NCBI RefSeq assembly: GCF_013836145.1
Contig: NZ_CP057483.1
Location: 124,001 to 188,000, forward strand
Length of the DNA: 64,000 nt
Reading direction: 5' to 3'
DNA from: Citrobacter sp. RHB25-C09
GTDB lineage: Bacteria; Pseudomonadota; Gammaproteobacteria; Enterobacterales; Enterobacteriaceae
Shown here: piece after piece, positions 34,388-43,032 of the stretch
How the letters are laid out: each line of letters begins with the position of its first letter
Numbering within the stretch: position 1 is the stretch's first letter
Translations under genes and position numbers: made by a program
Notes under the pieces: model-generated
The model's input: the letters and a program-made list of their open reading frames with translations, nothing else
The model's database searches: none
What the model was told of the DNA's origin: nothing

Positions 34388-35788
34388 TTATGATTGAACA
34401 TGACGCTGGCGCAGATCGGTCGCAATGCGCGACATCATTGGATTGTTAAGCTTGCAGACGCGAATAGACAGCGCCAGCAGCAGATGAAACAGGGCGGGAA
34501 GCAGCGTTTCCATGGCGGTAATACCGCCGAGCGAACTGGCCGTCTGATTTTCCGCACCTGGCTGATAAGCGACAAAAATAAACAGCAGACTGATGATTCC
34601 GGCGCTGGAGGCCCAGGCCAGTTTGATGAAGAAAAGGTTGAAAGCGAAGTTCATCCCGGAAGAGCGCACGCGCGTTTTCCACTCGCCGTAATCGTCGGCA
34701 AAGGCCATCAGTGCGAAGTGCAGCGGTAGCGTGAAGCCGAGAATGATGCCGTTGCCGAGGATAACCGCCAGCCACAGCGTCTGATACGCCGGCCCGGTGG
34801 GGAGAAACCACATCGCGACGGCCAGTGCCGCCAGTACCAGGTTAGTGTAGTAATACAGTTTGACGGTATCGATTCGCCGGGTCATAGGGTTGACGATTAC
34901 CGAACCGATAATTGACGCAAATGTGACCATCGTGAAAAACAGCGACGTATAGGCGGTACTGCCTTTCAGCACGTAGGTAATGAAATACATATACCCGCCG
35001 CCACGTATGTTAAATACGTTGATGAGCAGGAAGGACATCAGCAGCATCAGCAGAAGCTGATCGTTTTTACGCAGTCCGGAAAGGTGCTCCCGCAGGGTAA
35101 ATTTCCCCATCATCGCCAGTGGAACGCGCTCGCGTACCCAGAAAAAGCAGCACAGGAACATAGCCACCGCGACAGCACAGAGAACGCCGACGCCCCATTG
35201 ATAGCCCTGCGCCGCATCGCCCTGGCCAAAGACCTCGACCATCCACGGCAAGCCGACGGAGACGAGGAACCCCGCCACGCCGCAGAGAACAAAGCGCCAG
35301 GATTGACAGGAGATCACCTCATTGTGCCGCGTGGTCATGGTATTGATGAGTGCGCAGTAGGGCACGTTGATGGCGGTATAACCGACAGAGAGCAACAGAT
35401 AGGTGCCGAACGCCCAGGCAATTTTGACGCTCATACTGGCATCCGGCACGGTAAAGGTCAGCACGCCGATAATACCGATCGGAAGGGCAATCCATAACTG
35501 CCAGGGGCGAAAACGTCCCCAGCGGCTTTGCGTGCGGTCGGCAATGATGCCCATCACCGGGTCGGAAATGGCGTCAAACACCCGCAGCGCGATAAACAGC
35601 GTGCCGACTAACGCTGGCGTCAGCCCGAACACGTCGGTGTAGAAAAAGGTGAGAAAGTTCATGATCAGGCAGGTGATGACGGTACCGCCGGCATCGCCCA
35701 GCCCGTAGCCTATTTTCTCGCGTACAGAGAGCGTCTCGTTGACGTTGTTCTGAGTAAGTCCGGTGGTAGTAATCGATGTAGAGGTCAT
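34388..35788 (-). CDS. GPH-family sugar:cation symporter
   Basis: 466 residues with about 12 hydrophobic segments. It belongs to the glycoside-pentoside-hexuronide:cation symporters (MelB, XynB, YicJ, UidB type): REKIGYGLGDAGGTVI at the N-terminus, FDAISDPVMGIIADRTQSRWGRFRPW with the cation-site Asp and the RWGR loop, and a central large loop. It would import a short sugar or glycoside for the GH127 enzyme encoded 10 bp downstream. Gene arrangement resembles yicJI, where a GPH symporter is paired with a glycosidase. Confidence 0.9.
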   Translation of the reverse strand: MTSTSITTTGLTQNNVNETLSVREKIGYGLGDAGGTVITCLIMNFLTFFYTDVFGLTPALVGTLFIALRVFDAISDPVMGIIADRTQSRWGRFRPWQLWIALPIGIIGVLTFTVPDASMSVKIAWAFGTYLLLSVGYTAINVPYCALINTMTTRHNEVISCQSWRFVLCGVAGFLVSVGLPWMVEVFGQGDAAQGYQWGVGVLCAVAVAMFLCCFFWVRERVPLAMMGKFTLREHLSGLRKNDQLLLMLLMSFLLINVFNIRGGGYMYFITYVLKGSTAYTSLFFTMVTFASIIGSVIVNPMTRRIDTVKLYYYTNLVLAALAVAMWFLPTGPAYQTLWLAVILGNGIILGFTLPLHFALMAFADDYGEWKTRVRSSGMNFAFNLFFIKLAWASSAGIISLLFIFVAYQPGAENQTASSLGGITAMETLLPALFHLLLALSIRVCKLNNPMMSRIATDLRQRHVQS

Positions 35789-36022
35789 AGAGGTTCCTCG
35801 CTAAAAGAGGTTTCAGTCAGTGATTATTTTTGTGTGACTAATGACCTGACTCATTTTGCCTGGAAGTAGAACATCAACAAGCCAACAAAAGAGTAAAAAA
35901 AGAGGACGATTCCGACCTGTGCTTAAAAGTGTGAATTAGATCGGGTGACGTTGTTGTTTTTAGTTAATAATCAAATAGTAAACGTTTATTTGTCGGCGAT
36001 GTAGACGGGAAATTACATATCT
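35789..36022. promoter_or_regulatory. Divergent control region of GPH operon and araC-type gene
   Basis: A 234-bp AT-rich gap. AraC-type regulators usually bind such gaps. I see a loosely repeated CATCAACAA / GCCAACAAA pair near 35872-35890 and a half CRP-like TGTGA at about 35930; neither is strong. Confidence 0.35.
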
Positions 36023-36838
36023 ATGCTTGAATTATCCATGACGCTTCCGATTAAAGTACAAAACGGGGGATTATTTATTTCCCGTGGAATAGGACGCCAT
36101 CCAGCCAGGACGCTGGCGTCATGGGAAATTATTTTTGTGGAAAAAGGACGGCTAACGATCCGGGAAGAAGAAAAGATTTTTACCGTGGAGGCGGGTGAAA
36201 GTTTGCTGCTTTGGCCACAGCGTCGACATATCGGCGAGGAGGATTTTCCTGCCGATCTGCGGTTTTACTGGCTGCATTTTGAGGTGAAAGCTCCGGAGAA
36301 CGATCCAAGTTGGCTGACGCATCTCTCTGTGCCTCAGCACACGCGTGTCGCGGATCCCCAGGCGCTGATCGCGCTTTTTCGCCAGTTCATGATTGAACAA
36401 GAGAAACTCCAGCGTAGCCCGGCCCTGGAGTTTATTGTTCTACTGATATTACAACAGATTACGTTGAATCCCCGGCAGAATGAAAGCGTTGAAGATGCGG
36501 GTGAGTCCCTGGCATGGAAAGCGCAGCAGTTGATCCGCACGCAGTATCATCGACCTATCGCGACCGCCACCCTCGCCAGAGAATTACACTGTAATGGCGA
36601 TTATCTGGGGCGCGTTTATCGACGGGTATTTCATCTGACGTTGACCGAAGCCATTCAACGGCAGCGGGTTCGCGAGGCGGAGAAATTACTGATTAGCGAC
36701 GCACGCTCGCTAAAAGAGGTGGCGGAGCTGTGCGGATTTAACGATGTGGGCTATTTTCGGCAGATCTTCCGTAAACATACCGGATTAACGCCTGCAGTCT
36801 GGAAACGTCGGTACTGCAAGGAGCATATCAACTCATAA
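36023..36838 (+). CDS. AraC-family transcriptional regulator
   Basis: 271 residues. The N-terminal half is a cupin-like sensor domain (ASWEIIFVEKGRLTIREEE, FTVEAGESLLLWPQRRH); the C-terminal 100 residues are the double helix-turn-helix (TATLARELHCNGDYLGRVYRRVF and LKEVAELCGFNDVGYFRQIFRKHTGLTP, split). It is divergent from the GPH-GH127 operon and most likely activates it when an arabinose-containing sugar is present; the ligand is not known. An internal ATG at 36038 is an alternative start. Confidence 0.87.
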   Translation: MLELSMTLPIKVQNGGLFISRGIGRHPARTLASWEIIFVEKGRLTIREEEKIFTVEAGESLLLWPQRRHIGEEDFPADLRFYWLHFEVKAPENDPSWLTHLSVPQHTRVADPQALIALFRQFMIEQEKLQRSPALEFIVLLILQQITLNPRQNESVEDAGESLAWKAQQLIRTQYHRPIATATLARELHCNGDYLGRVYRRVFHLTLTEAIQRQRVREAEKLLISDARSLKEVAELCGFNDVGYFRQIFRKHTGLTPAVWKRRYCKEHINS

Positions 36839-37147
36839 AGGCTCCGTTATGCCATGCAAAAAGCATTAAACACTGCAATTTATGTTAAATACGGTCAATA
36901 AACTTGCCAGATTGATTAATCAGACGAAACTGGAGAATGTGGCTGTTAATTTGTTTTTAGAAGCGATAATTCTGTGAATATAGTAATCCTTTAGTGACTC
37001 GGTCTATTAACGGTATAAGGATGGAAGAAAAAGATCTCCTCGGGTGACTATTGTATTTTAATTCAATCTTCTTAAACTTGCGAATGGCAATAAAAACAAG
37101 GAAGTGGGTATGTCATTATCGCTGGTTTAATAAACAAGAGTATTTAA
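36839..37147. other. 309-bp gap between two regulator genes
   Basis: AT-rich and without a clear gene or terminator. It presumably holds the promoter of the winged-helix regulator; I cannot place it. A short open frame on the plus strand is a shadow of the following gene. Confidence 0.3.
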
Positions 37148-37555
37148 ATGAAGCAATACCAGTTATACGGATTTATGATTGGCCGCGAAATATTTCTCGA
37201 TATACACGACGCGCGGATATTCAGACTTCCGGTTAATAAAATGGAGAGCGTGATTGCTTTTTGTGGCGTGTTTTTTAATGACACGATGCTTCGTCTTTTC
37301 GTTTATCTCTTGCTGAATGCCCGCACCCATTATGTTTCAAAGGATGAGTTACTCGTCAACGTCTGGGAAAAAAATGAACTCAGTTCTTCCACACAGCGTC
37401 TGTCAACGATGATAAGAAACCTGAATAATAAATTGTATATGCTTGGCTTGCCCCGGAACTCCATCGTCAGCGTCAAAGGAAGCGGATACATACTAGCACT
37501 GGATCACATCCAGCCATTATTTAGGGTGGTGGATGAAACAGACTATCAAATATAG
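37148..37555 (+). CDS. Stand-alone winged-helix (OmpR/CadC-type) regulator
   Basis: 135 residues. Residues about 40-120 match the OmpR/PhoB C-terminal DNA-binding domain: VSKDELLVNVWEKNELSSS, STMIRNLNNKLYMLG and the wing IVSVKGSGYILAL. There is neither a receiver domain nor a membrane segment, so it is a DNA-binding domain with a 35-residue N-terminal extension (GREIFLDIHDARIFRL), similar to the cytoplasmic part of CadC/ToxR proteins. It is AT-rich, has its own terminator and lies upstream of ysaA; targets are unknown. Confidence 0.75.
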   Translation: MKQYQLYGFMIGREIFLDIHDARIFRLPVNKMESVIAFCGVFFNDTMLRLFVYLLLNARTHYVSKDELLVNVWEKNELSSSTQRLSTMIRNLNNKLYMLGLPRNSIVSVKGSGYILALDHIQPLFRVVDETDYQI

Positions 37556-37607
37556 ATAGCAGCCAGTGCCGGATTATTCCGTAGCGTGATGTCGTCTACG
37601 GTTTAGC

Positions 37608-37638
37608 CCCTGAACGTTAAGGTCCAGGGTTTTTTTTT
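37608..37638 (+). terminator. Terminator of the winged-helix gene
   Basis: CCCTGAAC and GTCCAGGG form a stem with one mismatch around a 6-nt loop, followed by nine Ts, 52 nt after the stop. Confidence 0.8.
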
Positions 37639-37792
37639 AGCGTCCCGATAAGATGAGGATCGGGTGAAAAATCAGGCGTATTCCCAAAGCGCTTCGGGCA
37701 TCTGACAAATCTCCACCGTTTCCCCTGTTTGATCAAAGCAGAAGCGGCGTGCTCTCTGGCACTCTGTCGTTTTACGGCGCGCGGAGGGATCA

Positions 37793-38284
37793 ATGAATCG
37801 GTTTATTATGGCGGATGCGGCGAAGTGTATTGGCTGTCGTACCTGCGAAGTCGCATGTGTCGTCTCACATCAGGAAAATCAGGACTGCGCGTCGGTGTCA
37901 GCGGAAGCGTTTGTTTCTCGCATCCGGGTCATCAAAGCAGGTTCATTGACGACCGCCGTGGCCTGCCATCAGTGTGAAGATGCCCCCTGCGCGAATGTCT
38001 GCCCTACGCAAGCTATTCGTCGCGAACGTGGGCATATTTTCGTCGAACAATCCCGCTGCATTGGATGTAAAAGCTGCATGTTGTCCTGCCCATTCGGTGC
38101 CATGAACGTTGTTGCGGAACCTTCACGCGTCCAGGCGATTAAATGCGATCTCTGTTGGCACCGTGAAACAGGACCCGCCTGTGTTGAGTCCTGCCCAACG
38201 GGGGCATTAAACTGCGTCAGCAAGGAACAGCTCGCACAGCTAAACTGTGAAAGGCGCATCAGTACGGCTTTCACCTCTCTCTAA
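37793..38284 (+). CDS. ysaA: YsaA, HydN-like four-cluster ferredoxin
   Basis: 163 residues with four cysteine sets typical of four [4Fe-4S] clusters: CIGCRTCEVAC, CHQCEDAPCANVCP, CIGCKSCMLSCP and CDLCWHRETGPACVESCP. It resembles HydN and the electron-transfer subunits of oxidoreductases such as DmsB, but its partner is not known. It corresponds to E. coli YsaA beside avtA; the C-terminal 15 residues differ. GGAGGGATCA before the ATG is a strong ribosome binding site. Confidence 0.92.
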   Translation: MNRFIMADAAKCIGCRTCEVACVVSHQENQDCASVSAEAFVSRIRVIKAGSLTTAVACHQCEDAPCANVCPTQAIRRERGHIFVEQSRCIGCKSCMLSCPFGAMNVVAEPSRVQAIKCDLCWHRETGPACVESCPTGALNCVSKEQLAQLNCERRISTAFTSL

Positions 38285-38354
38285 ACTTTAAGCAAGGACG
38301 CAAGGCGATGGTATCGAACCAACAGGCTTATCTGGATGCCGAAAATAACGTGAC

Positions 38355-38383
38355 GCCCGATGCGATTTTTCCTCACATCGGGC
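38355..38383. terminator. Hairpin between convergent ysaA and avtA
   Basis: GCCCGATG (38355-38362) pairs with CATCGGGC (38376-38383). The T-rich loop makes it only a weak candidate for a bidirectional terminator; it may be a REP-like element. Confidence 0.5.
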
Positions 38384-38390
38384 CGTAAAA

Positions 38391-39647
38391 TCAGCGGTTT
38401 GCTTCACTCCACGCGCGTTCCACTTCTTCCGCCAGGATCTTCACCCCAGCTTCAATTTTTTCCGGATCGGGAACATAGTTCATGCGCATACATTGATGCG
38501 TGTGCGGCCAGGGTTTATCTAACCCTGGGAAAAAATAGTGTCCTGGCACCATCAGCACGCCACGCGCTTTCAGACGCTGATACAGCAGTTCGGTGGTGAT
38601 GGGCAGATCCTGGAACCATAACCAAAGAAAAATCGCCCCTTCAGGCTTATGAATTAAGCAACGATTTTCCGGCAGGTAGCGGCGAATGATCGCAATTGTC
38701 TCCTGAACGCGCTGGTAGTAGAACGGTTTAATTACCGTTTCGGACAGGCGCAACAAGTCATTACGTTTAATCATTTCACACATCATCGCCGGGCCAATGC
38801 CGCCGGGGGCAAGGCTAATAATGCCGTTCATGTTGGCGATAGCGGTGATGATTTTTTCACTGGCAATGATAATACCGCAGCGTGAACCGGGCAGCCCCAG
38901 CTTGGACAGGCTCATGCACAGTACAATGTTAGGGTTCCACAGCGGACGCGCTTCGCTAAAGATGATGCCGGGGAAGGGCACGCCGTAAGCGTTATCTATC
39001 ACCAGCGGAATACCATGCTGGTTGGCAAGCTGGTCGAGCTTCATCAACTCTTCATCAGTAATGACGTTACCCGTCGGGTTAGTCGGACGGGAAACACAGA
39101 TCATCCCCGTCTCTTCACCAATGTGCAGATGTTCAAAGTCGACATGATATTTGAACTGGCCTTCTGGCAGCAGTTCAATATTCGGGCGGGCTGATACAAA
39201 AAGATCTTCTTCCAGCCCGGAATCCGCATAGCCAATATATTCCGGCGCGAGAGGAAACAGGACTTTCTTGCTGCTCCCATCGGCACGGCGTCCGGCAAAG
39301 AGATTGAACAAGTAGAAAAACGCACTCTGGCTGCCGTTTGTCAGTGCAATATTCTGTGGCTCAATGTCCCAACCCAGATTCTCACGCAGTAGCGAAGCGA
39401 GCACGCTCAGTAGCTCGGTTTTCCCCTGAGGACCGTCATAATTGCAAAGCGCATCAGTGGCTTTGCCGCTTTCCAGCATATCCGCGAGCAGGGTATGGAA
39501 GTAATCCTGCATGGCCGGGATTTTCGCCGGGTTACCACCGCCAAGCATGATTGCGCCGGGAGTGCGTAAGCCGTCGTTGAGGTCCTCCATCAGGCGGGTA
39601 ATGCCTGAATGGCGGGTAAATTTATCGCCAAATTGTGAAAATGTCAT
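38391..39647 (-). CDS. avtA: Valine-pyruvate aminotransferase
   Basis: Transaminase C: interconverts valine and pyruvate with 2-ketoisovalerate and alanine. The ATG at 39647 (MTFSQFGDKFTRHSGIT) gives 418 residues, one more than E. coli; an upstream start would add 22 unconserved residues. PLP enzyme of fold type I: the Schiff-base Lys is in CMSLSKLGLPGSRCG, and SRPTNPTGNVITDEEL carries the conserved Asn. In E. coli the gene is repressed by alanine and leucine. Confidence 0.96.
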   Translation of the reverse strand: MTFSQFGDKFTRHSGITRLMEDLNDGLRTPGAIMLGGGNPAKIPAMQDYFHTLLADMLESGKATDALCNYDGPQGKTELLSVLASLLRENLGWDIEPQNIALTNGSQSAFFYLFNLFAGRRADGSSKKVLFPLAPEYIGYADSGLEEDLFVSARPNIELLPEGQFKYHVDFEHLHIGEETGMICVSRPTNPTGNVITDEELMKLDQLANQHGIPLVIDNAYGVPFPGIIFSEARPLWNPNIVLCMSLSKLGLPGSRCGIIIASEKIITAIANMNGIISLAPGGIGPAMMCEMIKRNDLLRLSETVIKPFYYQRVQETIAIIRRYLPENRCLIHKPEGAIFLWLWFQDLPITTELLYQRLKARGVLMVPGHYFFPGLDKPWPHTHQCMRMNYVPDPEKIEAGVKILAEEVERAWSEANR

Positions 39648-39784
39648 AACGGATGGTCTGTCAAACGCAGTAGAAAAGAGCACTACCTTAACGCTTGCAC
39701 TGACAGGGTGCAAATCGAGCTAATCGCAGTAATCATCCACTTTACTCTGCATATTTATCGTTGGGTGGTGTTTTATATTGCGTT

Positions 39785-41818
39785 CTATTCAGGCTTACCG
39801 GCCCAGATCACCATGATAGTGTCCTCTCCATGCTGGCGAACAAAACCATAACCTTGCTGCAGAGTGAGTGTCGTCTGCTTACCGGCACCGATGGCGGGGT
39901 GACGCGCTCTGAACTGCCCGAGCCGCTGCCAGTGCGCAACATTGTTAGCGAATTTGCCATTGATATCCTGCCAGTTCATTGACGAGCGCGTGCCCTGTAA
40001 CGGGTCTGAACCCGTGGGGCCGAAGGGACGAGAGGACTCGTCGCCATAGAAAAGTTGTACTGCCCCGGGGGCTAACAGCAGCAGCTCCGCCGCGTTGTCG
40101 CCGCCTTCGCGGAACAAACGCGTATCATGGGAAGAGAGATAGCTCAGCACATTAAATTGCTGCAGTTTTTCCGCCATTTGCTGCCAGGTGATATCCATCT
40201 CCGCCAGGCAATCGACCGCTTTTGCTGCCTGTTCCTGATAGTCGAAATTGATCATTGCATCGAAGCCGTGGCGGTAGTAATCGCTCTGCATCACGCCGTG
40301 GCCCCAGGCTTCACCGGTCATCCAGAACGGCTTATCGTCGAGTGCGCGATCCGGGTTGGCCTTCTTCCATTCTGCCAGGGCGGCGCTGGCCTGGGTTTTC
40401 AGTTGCTGCCACGCCGGGAGTTCGACGTGTTTCGCGGTATCCACCCGGAAGCCATCAATGCCGTATTCGCGAACCCATTGGCTCAGCCAGTGGGTTAGAT
40501 AGTCGCGCGGGGTGTAACCATCAATGGCTTTAGCCTTTGTATCCGCTTTGTTCTGATAAAACACCGGCAGGCCGGAAGGCGTGGTCGATTCGGTTTTGAG
40601 ATCCGGCAAGAAGGCCAGCGACATGGTCAAATCATCAAAGCCGGGGTTGTCGTAGTCACCAATGTCAGTGCGGATCCACGCTTTGCCCCACCATTTTTCC
40701 CAGGCGGCTTTATCACTGAAGTTAATGTAATCATTAAAGCTATGCCAGCTTTGCCCGGCTGCAGGTTTCCAGTCCGTCCAACGCTCGCCGAGCGTTTTTT
40801 TCAGCTCATCATCTGAGAGATACAACGCGCCAAAGTTGAATTCCTGCATGTCGGCAAGGGTGGCGTAGCCGGTATGGTTCATCACCACATCAAAGAGGAT
40901 GCGTATTCCGCGCTGGTGTGCTCCGTCAACCAGGGCTTTCAGATCCGCTTCGCTGCCCATATTGGCATCCAGTCGGGTCCAGTCCTGAGTGTAATAACCG
41001 TGATAGGCATAATGCGGAAAGTCACCTTTTGTGCCGCCGCCGACCCAGCCGTGAATCTGCTCAAACGGCGCGCTGATCCACAGGGCATTCACACCCAATT
41101 GCTGAAGGTAGTCCAGTTTGCTGGTCAGGCCGCGCAAGTCACCGCCATGGAAGGTGCCGATTTCTTCCATGCCGTCTTTATGGCGACCATAACTCTGATC
41201 ATTTGTCGGGTCGCCGTTTTCAAACCGATCAGTCAAAACAAAATAAACCGTGGCGTTATGCCAGTCGAACGGTGCTGCAGCACTTGTCCCAGCGCTTTCC
41301 AGCAGTAGCAGGCCGTTACTGGCTGGCGCAGGCCGCAGCGTAATTTTACCGTTTTTCACTGTGGCGGTTTGCATGCTGTAAAAATCACGAACCACGCTGC
41401 CTTCCGGAAAGGATTGTGCGACCTCTACCGTTACCGGCGAGCCGTCCCACTTCGGACACTGGCGGATCGCCGCTGCCACCGGTGCGGCTTCGCGCGGCAC
41501 GGTAATCATTAATGTCGGCGTGCCGGAACGTTTATCGATAGTCAGCGTGTAATCGCCGTCTTTAAACAGTCGCCATTGTGGCGATGCCCCTTCGCATGGC
41601 TTCAGCGAAAGCATCTGGTTGAGTTTTATCGCATTCGCCGGCTGCCAGCACTGTTGGTCAAAATTTAACGTTAAAGGTCGGGTACCCTTCGTCAGCGCTG
41701 CATGGCTGGTAAATTGACCGGTTCCCTCTGCGGTAAAAGGAGGGAAGCCTTGAGCATTCCATGATGAGGCAATCGCGATACCCGGCAGAAATGCCAGGAC
41801 AGAGGCGGCAAGTTTCAT
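39785..41818 (-). CDS. malS: Periplasmic alpha-amylase MalS
   Basis: Cuts maltodextrins, releasing mainly maltohexaose for uptake. The ATG at 41818 starts a signal peptide (MKLAASVLAFLPGIAIASS) and gives 677 residues (676 in E. coli). GH13 motifs: DVVMNHTGY, GFRVDTAKH with the nucleophile Asp, TGEAWGHG with the acid/base Glu, and YLSSHDTRLF with the third acid. A longer frame upstream is leader. MalT boxes lie upstream. Confidence 0.96.
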   Translation of the reverse strand: MKLAASVLAFLPGIAIASSWNAQGFPPFTAEGTGQFTSHAALTKGTRPLTLNFDQQCWQPANAIKLNQMLSLKPCEGASPQWRLFKDGDYTLTIDKRSGTPTLMITVPREAAPVAAAIRQCPKWDGSPVTVEVAQSFPEGSVVRDFYSMQTATVKNGKITLRPAPASNGLLLLESAGTSAAAPFDWHNATVYFVLTDRFENGDPTNDQSYGRHKDGMEEIGTFHGGDLRGLTSKLDYLQQLGVNALWISAPFEQIHGWVGGGTKGDFPHYAYHGYYTQDWTRLDANMGSEADLKALVDGAHQRGIRILFDVVMNHTGYATLADMQEFNFGALYLSDDELKKTLGERWTDWKPAAGQSWHSFNDYINFSDKAAWEKWWGKAWIRTDIGDYDNPGFDDLTMSLAFLPDLKTESTTPSGLPVFYQNKADTKAKAIDGYTPRDYLTHWLSQWVREYGIDGFRVDTAKHVELPAWQQLKTQASAALAEWKKANPDRALDDKPFWMTGEAWGHGVMQSDYYRHGFDAMINFDYQEQAAKAVDCLAEMDITWQQMAEKLQQFNVLSYLSSHDTRLFREGGDNAAELLLLAPGAVQLFYGDESSRPFGPTGSDPLQGTRSSMNWQDINGKFANNVAHWQRLGQFRARHPAIGAGKQTTLTLQQGYGFVRQHGEDTIMVIWAGKPE

Positions 41819-41875
41819 TGTGCGATCCTTATTGCGGCGATAATAACCAGTGTGCCTGAGAACCTCTGCTGAAAA

Positions 41876-41920
41876 CTCATCCCTCAATTGCAACCTGACA
41901 GGATGAGGCGTATGGATGAG
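41876..41920 (-). promoter_or_regulatory. MalT-box-like sequences upstream of malS
   Basis: Cores of the MalT box (GGATGA/GGGATGAG) occur at 41876-41883 on the minus strand and at 41901-41908 and 41914-41920 on the plus strand, 60-100 bp from the malS start. Clustered boxes in mixed orientation are usual in MalT-dependent promoters. Confidence 0.6.
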
Positions 41921-42134
41921 CGATCCTGCGCAAAAAGTAGCCAAAATTTGCGATAACCTGCACATTTTTTTCGAATTAGTCACTTTCGGAATGATTTAAG
42001 CGTGACATGGTTTCGGATTTGGACTATTTCTTGAGGTGCTCTTGAACGCTATTTTTGATATGATTTGAGATTCCGCTCTCAAAATTGTGAAAAATATAAG
42101 GTGTTGGAATGAGTAAATCCGACCAGGAGACCTA

Positions 42135-42959
42135 ATGATATTGACTCCCATGCGACGATATGGGGCAATGATTCTTATGTTACTCACCGTGGTATTTTCG
42201 GGTGAGGTGCTGGCAAAGACGCACACAACAACAGCGAGTCAGAAGTCCCACGAAAACAAGACAAGTAGTATCAAGGTAAGCAGTAAACAAGAGTATTCTC
42301 GCAATAGTGCAAAGAGTAGTTCACTTCCTGATTTGCGAAAATACCCTTCCGGAACACCAAGGAAAAAAGCGTTTCTCCGGACGGTTATGCCTTATATTAC
42401 CAGTCAAAATGCAGCGATTACCGCCGACCGTAACTGGCTGATCTCTAAGCAGTACCAGAGCAAGTGGTCACCGTCTGAGCGTGCGCGTATGCAAGACATC
42501 GCCAAACGCTACAAGGTGAAGTGGTCTGGCAACACGAAAAATATTCCGTGGAATAAGCTGCTGGAACGCGTTGATATTATTCCGACCAGTATGGTCGCCA
42601 CCATGGCGGCGGCAGAAAGCGGCTGGGGTACCTCTAAGCTTGCGCGCAGTAACAACAATCTGTTCGGCATGAAATGTACGAAAGGACGTTGTAGTAATGC
42701 GCCGGGCAAAGTGAAAGGCTACTCGCAGTTTGGTTCGGTCAAAGAATCAGTCAGTGCGTATGTCATCAACCTGAACACGCACCCGGCCTATGCCTCTTTC
42801 CGTAAATCGCGCGCGCAGCTGCGTAAAGCGGACCAGGAAGTGACAGCGACGGCGATGATCCATAAGCTGAAGGGTTATTCCACCAAGGGACAGAGCTACA
42901 ACAATTATCTGTTCGCGATGTATCAGGATAACCAGCGCTTAATCGCAGCGCATATGTAA
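42135..42959 (+). CDS. bax: Bax, glucosaminidase-domain protein
   Basis: 274 residues, as in E. coli. An N-terminal signal (about 8-28, MRRYGAMILMLLTVVFSGEV), a Ser/Lys-rich linker, then a FlgJ-like N-acetylglucosaminidase domain (about 130-260) with the catalytic Glu in MAAAESGWGTSKLARSNNN. Thought to cut peptidoglycan; the precise role is unknown. It lies between malS and xylR and is divergent from malS across 316 bp. Confidence 0.93.
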   Translation: MILTPMRRYGAMILMLLTVVFSGEVLAKTHTTTASQKSHENKTSSIKVSSKQEYSRNSAKSSSLPDLRKYPSGTPRKKAFLRTVMPYITSQNAAITADRNWLISKQYQSKWSPSERARMQDIAKRYKVKWSGNTKNIPWNKLLERVDIIPTSMVATMAAAESGWGTSKLARSNNNLFGMKCTKGRCSNAPGKVKGYSQFGSVKESVSAYVINLNTHPAYASFRKSRAQLRKADQEVTATAMIHKLKGYSTKGQSYNNYLFAMYQDNQRLIAAHM

Positions 42960-42989
42960 TGCACTATGCTAATCCGGCCTGCACAATCC

Positions 42990-43020
42990 CGTAGGCCTGA
43001 TTAGCGTAGCACCATCAGGC
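42990..43020. repeat. REP palindrome between bax and xylR
   Basis: GCCTGATTAGCG ... CACCATCAGGC, between the convergent bax and xylR genes. Confidence 0.7.
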
Positions 43021-43032
43021 AAACAAACCTCC

